Below are positions 60,867 to 64,000 of a DNA stretch of 64,000 bases, piece after piece. The notes under the pieces were generated by a model that saw nothing but the letters and a program-made list of their open reading frames with translations, was not told the origin of the DNA and searched no databases. Origin of the DNA: Brachyhypopomus gauderio (lineage: Eukaryota > Chordata > Actinopteri > Gymnotiformes > Hypopomidae). Numbering within the stretch: position 1 is the stretch's first letter; every line of letters starts with the position of its first letter. Location of the stretch: the NCBI RefSeq assembly GCF_052324685.1, contig NC_135214.1, forward strand, positions 28,662,489-28,726,488. The letters run 5' to 3'. The position numbers and the translations under genes were made by a program.

Positions 60867-63800
60867 GTCCTGTCCTGTCCCTCAGAGACACTGTTCCACA
60901 GAGCTTAAGGCCTCTGCCACCTCCTCTTATCTAATATCGTTATCTCTCCGCTTCACATCCAAACAGCCCTCCGCGGTAGCAAAACAAAAGCAGGGTGCCA
61001 CTAATGGTAAATGCATTTAGTTGTCATTCCTCTTGCGTGGGAGAGGAAGAAGGAAAATGTGATAGACCGAGGGTCTCCATTATTGCAGGCTTCTTCCACG
61101 GCCGCTAATGCATGTGGATGAAGGCCTGGTGTTTCGTATTAACATGTTTTGATGGCCTGTTGTGTAAACTGGAAATGGAATCTATGCAAGGAGCTACCAG
61201 ACTCCAGGCAGCCACACATCCATCTTTACTCTGTCACAGAAGGATAACAGGGATTCAGAGTCCCATTACACTTAGTAACAATTAGCAGGTCACAGTAAGA
61301 GAAAGAAGTCATTGTCATCTCTTTCGTTCATTCACACTCTTTCATGCTGTCTCTCATGCTCACACATCTCTGTATCTCTCACACACACTCACACACACAC
61401 ACTGGCCCTACTGTTTCTCAGCTAAACGTTCCAGGGCATTGTTATTGTAAGTCAAGACTTACTCAAAAATTCTGATGTTGCATAACAGGACATCCACGCT
61501 ACATCAGAGTTGGGTTAACTTCAGATAACTTTCAGTGCTATTTACAAGAATACCTTTCAGCAAAGGTACATGCTAATGTAAATTACAGTAGTTCACACCA
61601 ACAGAAATGGCATTCATTACCATCTTCAATGAGAGGCCAGCAATGGTGTCCTCTAGGCATGAAGCTGTCTGGCTAGCTCTCTCGTTCACATCAAGGACTC
61701 ATAAAAACCAGTGCCTGCAGCAGTGCAGGAACAATGAGGTATAAACATCCCTAACACCTGCAAAACTGCATTACATTTTACACAAATCCTCAGGCCCTTG
61801 GCTGGTTTAATGGAGCCGTAATAGATGCTGGCCGATAAAGGCCTCGCCAGGCGGAGCACATCGCGGACACTTGGCTGCCCATATCAATTCGGGGGTAATG
61901 CCCTCTGATGCTGTGACGCTCCATGGCCAGTTTCAGCGTTCTTACCCAGCTTCAAACCCCCCCACCTCGACAAGGCAAAGTCATTGGGGGGTGGGGGTCG
62001 CATTGCCACCTCAGTTGCACTGTGCCGAAGGACAGCCATGCATCGGAGTGATAGTGGCGACCCGCCGATCGTGCAGCTGCGGTAAAAGCCGAGCCGCTCC
62101 GACAGCGCCGCTGAAGCAGTGTCAACGAAGCCTGCGCTCACTTCCTGCCCGCTTCAATTAACTTCCTGCTGCTATTCATTTCCTCCAAGTAGCGTCCTTA
62201 ACCTTCCCTAAACTTGTTTTCCTCCATTAGCCGAGCAAACAAAATCTCTCTCTCTCCCCTGTGTCCGTTTCATCTCCATCTCTCTTTTTCTCACTATCTT
62301 CCAATTGCATAATATAACTGAATGGCGGAGAGATTCCACAGTCTTGGAACGTACACCGTCTGCGTCTCCCGATCTCTCCCTCGATGGGCCTTTCGTCCAT
62401 GCAAATGGCTCTTATCAACACCGCGGTTTCTATTGCTTCCATCCATCCATCCCCAGACACTTCACTTCATTTCAACTCACTTCTTTTTGTGTTTTCAGGA
62501 TCAGTCAGCCAGAAAACCAATTAGTCAGTGTCCGTTTATCACCCGAGTGAAAGTGAGCCGTACGGAGCCTGGCCGTGTTACAGCCGTGGCGCCCGAGCCG
62601 CTGGCTGACTCTCACGTGTGCCCCGGTACTCCCCTCCTGTGTTTCTGGAGTCAGAAGCTCACGTTTGTTTCGATTACACGCTCCAGCTCCACCGCCTCCC
62701 CGCGAAGCATCCCGAAAAAAACCCAATGCAGAGAGCGGCGTTGTACGTTTGCAAAAATGCCGCTGAAATTCTCCGACATTTAAATATATGACCCAATGAA
62801 CCCCCCCCTGCTCAATCCCACTCCCCGAGCACTTTGTTAACCTGCTGAAAGCAGAGCAGAGAGAGGCATGGTGGCAACACACAATGCAAGAACAAATTGA
62901 GAGCAAACAGCTCAGCGAAAACTGCCAGGCTGCACACTGCCATCAGCAGAGGATTGATGGGGTTATGTACTCTGCGGCAGAATTCCCCATCATTCTCATG
63001 AATGAAATCAAAATTGGACCAGGGATAAATGCAACTTTCTCTTTCCTCTGCTGTTCTAAGATCTGAGAAATAGTCTCCTTTGTGCACGTGTAAATAAGCT
63101 CCTTCACACACTTGTAGTTGGCTCGAGGAATATTGGGGGGGGGGGGGTTAGGATGGGCTGGTTCAGTGAGTGGAGAGCCTCTCTGTACCTATTCTATGCA
63201 ACAGAGCCTGCCTCTCCACATGCGGAGATGAGTTCCACCTCCCCTTAAGAGACCAGGCTCGCACAGTTCTCCATATCTGCCAAGACATGCCTTCAGGCAA
63301 CACCAGCAACTCTAGCATGTCACCCACATGCAAGGTGCTCCATTAATCATGCAGAGGAAGCTGGGGAGTGAAGGGCAGAGGAACGCCCCCGTTAGCCCCT
63401 CCAGCCTGCAGCCGGGCAGACCCAGCGGGGGACGCCCCTGCCACAGAGGGCCACGTTCTGCCCTGCCTCAGCGTTTCACCATCAGTTGGTGCCCTTGGAA
63501 AATTAGAGCAAACTTCATTGCACATGATTGGTTCAACGAGGGGTTGAGGACATCAGCAGCAGTTGGTTATGGCATCGGAGACGCGACCGAAAACTTTGAA
63601 AATGTACCTGCTCTTGACTGAAGAGGAGGCAACATGCTTCTCGGGCACCCACTTCGCAGTGAGGTGCGTAAGCGTGCGTTTGTGCATGCGTCTGTGGTTT
63701 TATGGCACGGGCCCAGTTTCACCCCCCCTCTGTATGTGAGAACAGAGCGTGATTGATTCTGAGAGCGTCCGATTCCCAGAGGCAGAACTGAAAATAACCT

Positions 63801-64000
63801 GCAGCTCATACATATGCAGAGCTTTCCCCTGGCTTATTGACCCGGGTACTCTACACAAAACCACCCACATTGCATGCCACTAACTCTTTATGGAGACACT
63901 CGCAGTCTCAAAATTCTGAGAGCGGTCAGCACTAAGGCAGGGCAAGAGCTGAAACATGGTGGAAGCGTCATCTTTTTTTCCCCTGGAGATAAGACTAATT
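58921..64000. other. Intergenic DNA to window end
   Basis: No gene supported on either strand. Contents: C-runs at 59396-59449, (CT)n at 60809-60865, a G-run at 63136-63148, and an AT-rich non-repetitive block at 62880-63070 (aatgaaatcaaaattggacc) with the texture of a conserved element. Open frames here lack splice signals and codon bias. Confidence 0.45.
60809..60865. repeat. (CT)n microsatellite
   Basis: About 28 CT units, followed by three cctgt repeats. Confidence 0.95.

Overview
The window is vertebrate nuclear DNA, almost certainly from a teleost fish. The genes are split by GT-AG introns, the proteins are clear vertebrate orthologues, and the spacers carry (GT)n and (CT)n microsatellites and fish-type repeats (a tRNA-derived SINE, LINE fragments, Harbinger- and hAT-like pieces). 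I cannot name the species.

Layout. 1-1039 (+): last five coding exons of CIAO1, a WD40 protein of cytosolic Fe-S assembly; its first half lies left of the window. 3192-5680 (-): complete UFD1, 12 exons. 6284-12322 (+): complete CDC45, 18 exons. UFD1 and CDC45 are head to head across about 600 bp holding six CCAAT boxes and an E2F-type site. 19462-20109 (-): intronless claudin-5. 31533-35696 (+): the first six coding exons of a septin that reads as the SEPT2 type. It stops after the G4 motif, and I found no later septin exon. A likely non-coding first exon and promoter lie near 27.0-27.19 kb. The order UFD1-CDC45-CLDN5-septin matches human 22q11.2, except that the mammalian septin there is SEPTIN5.

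From about 36 kb onward no confident multi-exon gene is visible. A 500-N gap (42218-42717) is flanked by long poly-G. The following 13 kb is a gene-poor mix of GC-rich islands and AT-rich blocks. At 56059-56514 (+) a GC3-rich open frame behind a strong acceptor looks like the last coding exon of a gene I do not recognise, with a 3' UTR to about 58.9 kb. The remaining 5 kb has no gene I can support.

Transposable elements sit mostly between claudin-5 and the septin (21.6-25.3 kb) and in septin intron 4. The clearest is a Harbinger-like MITE with TTA target duplications nested in a LINE reverse transcriptase. A 1.4 kb long-inverted-repeat element has a minisatellite expanded in one arm only.

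Functionally, CDC45 is part of the CMG replicative helicase, and UFD1 with NPL4 and p97 helps remove CMG from chromatin, so the shared promoter pairs a replisome part with one of its unloaders. No new biological system is evident. The points most worth checking are the truncated septin with its odd identity, the gap, and the orphan 3' exon.
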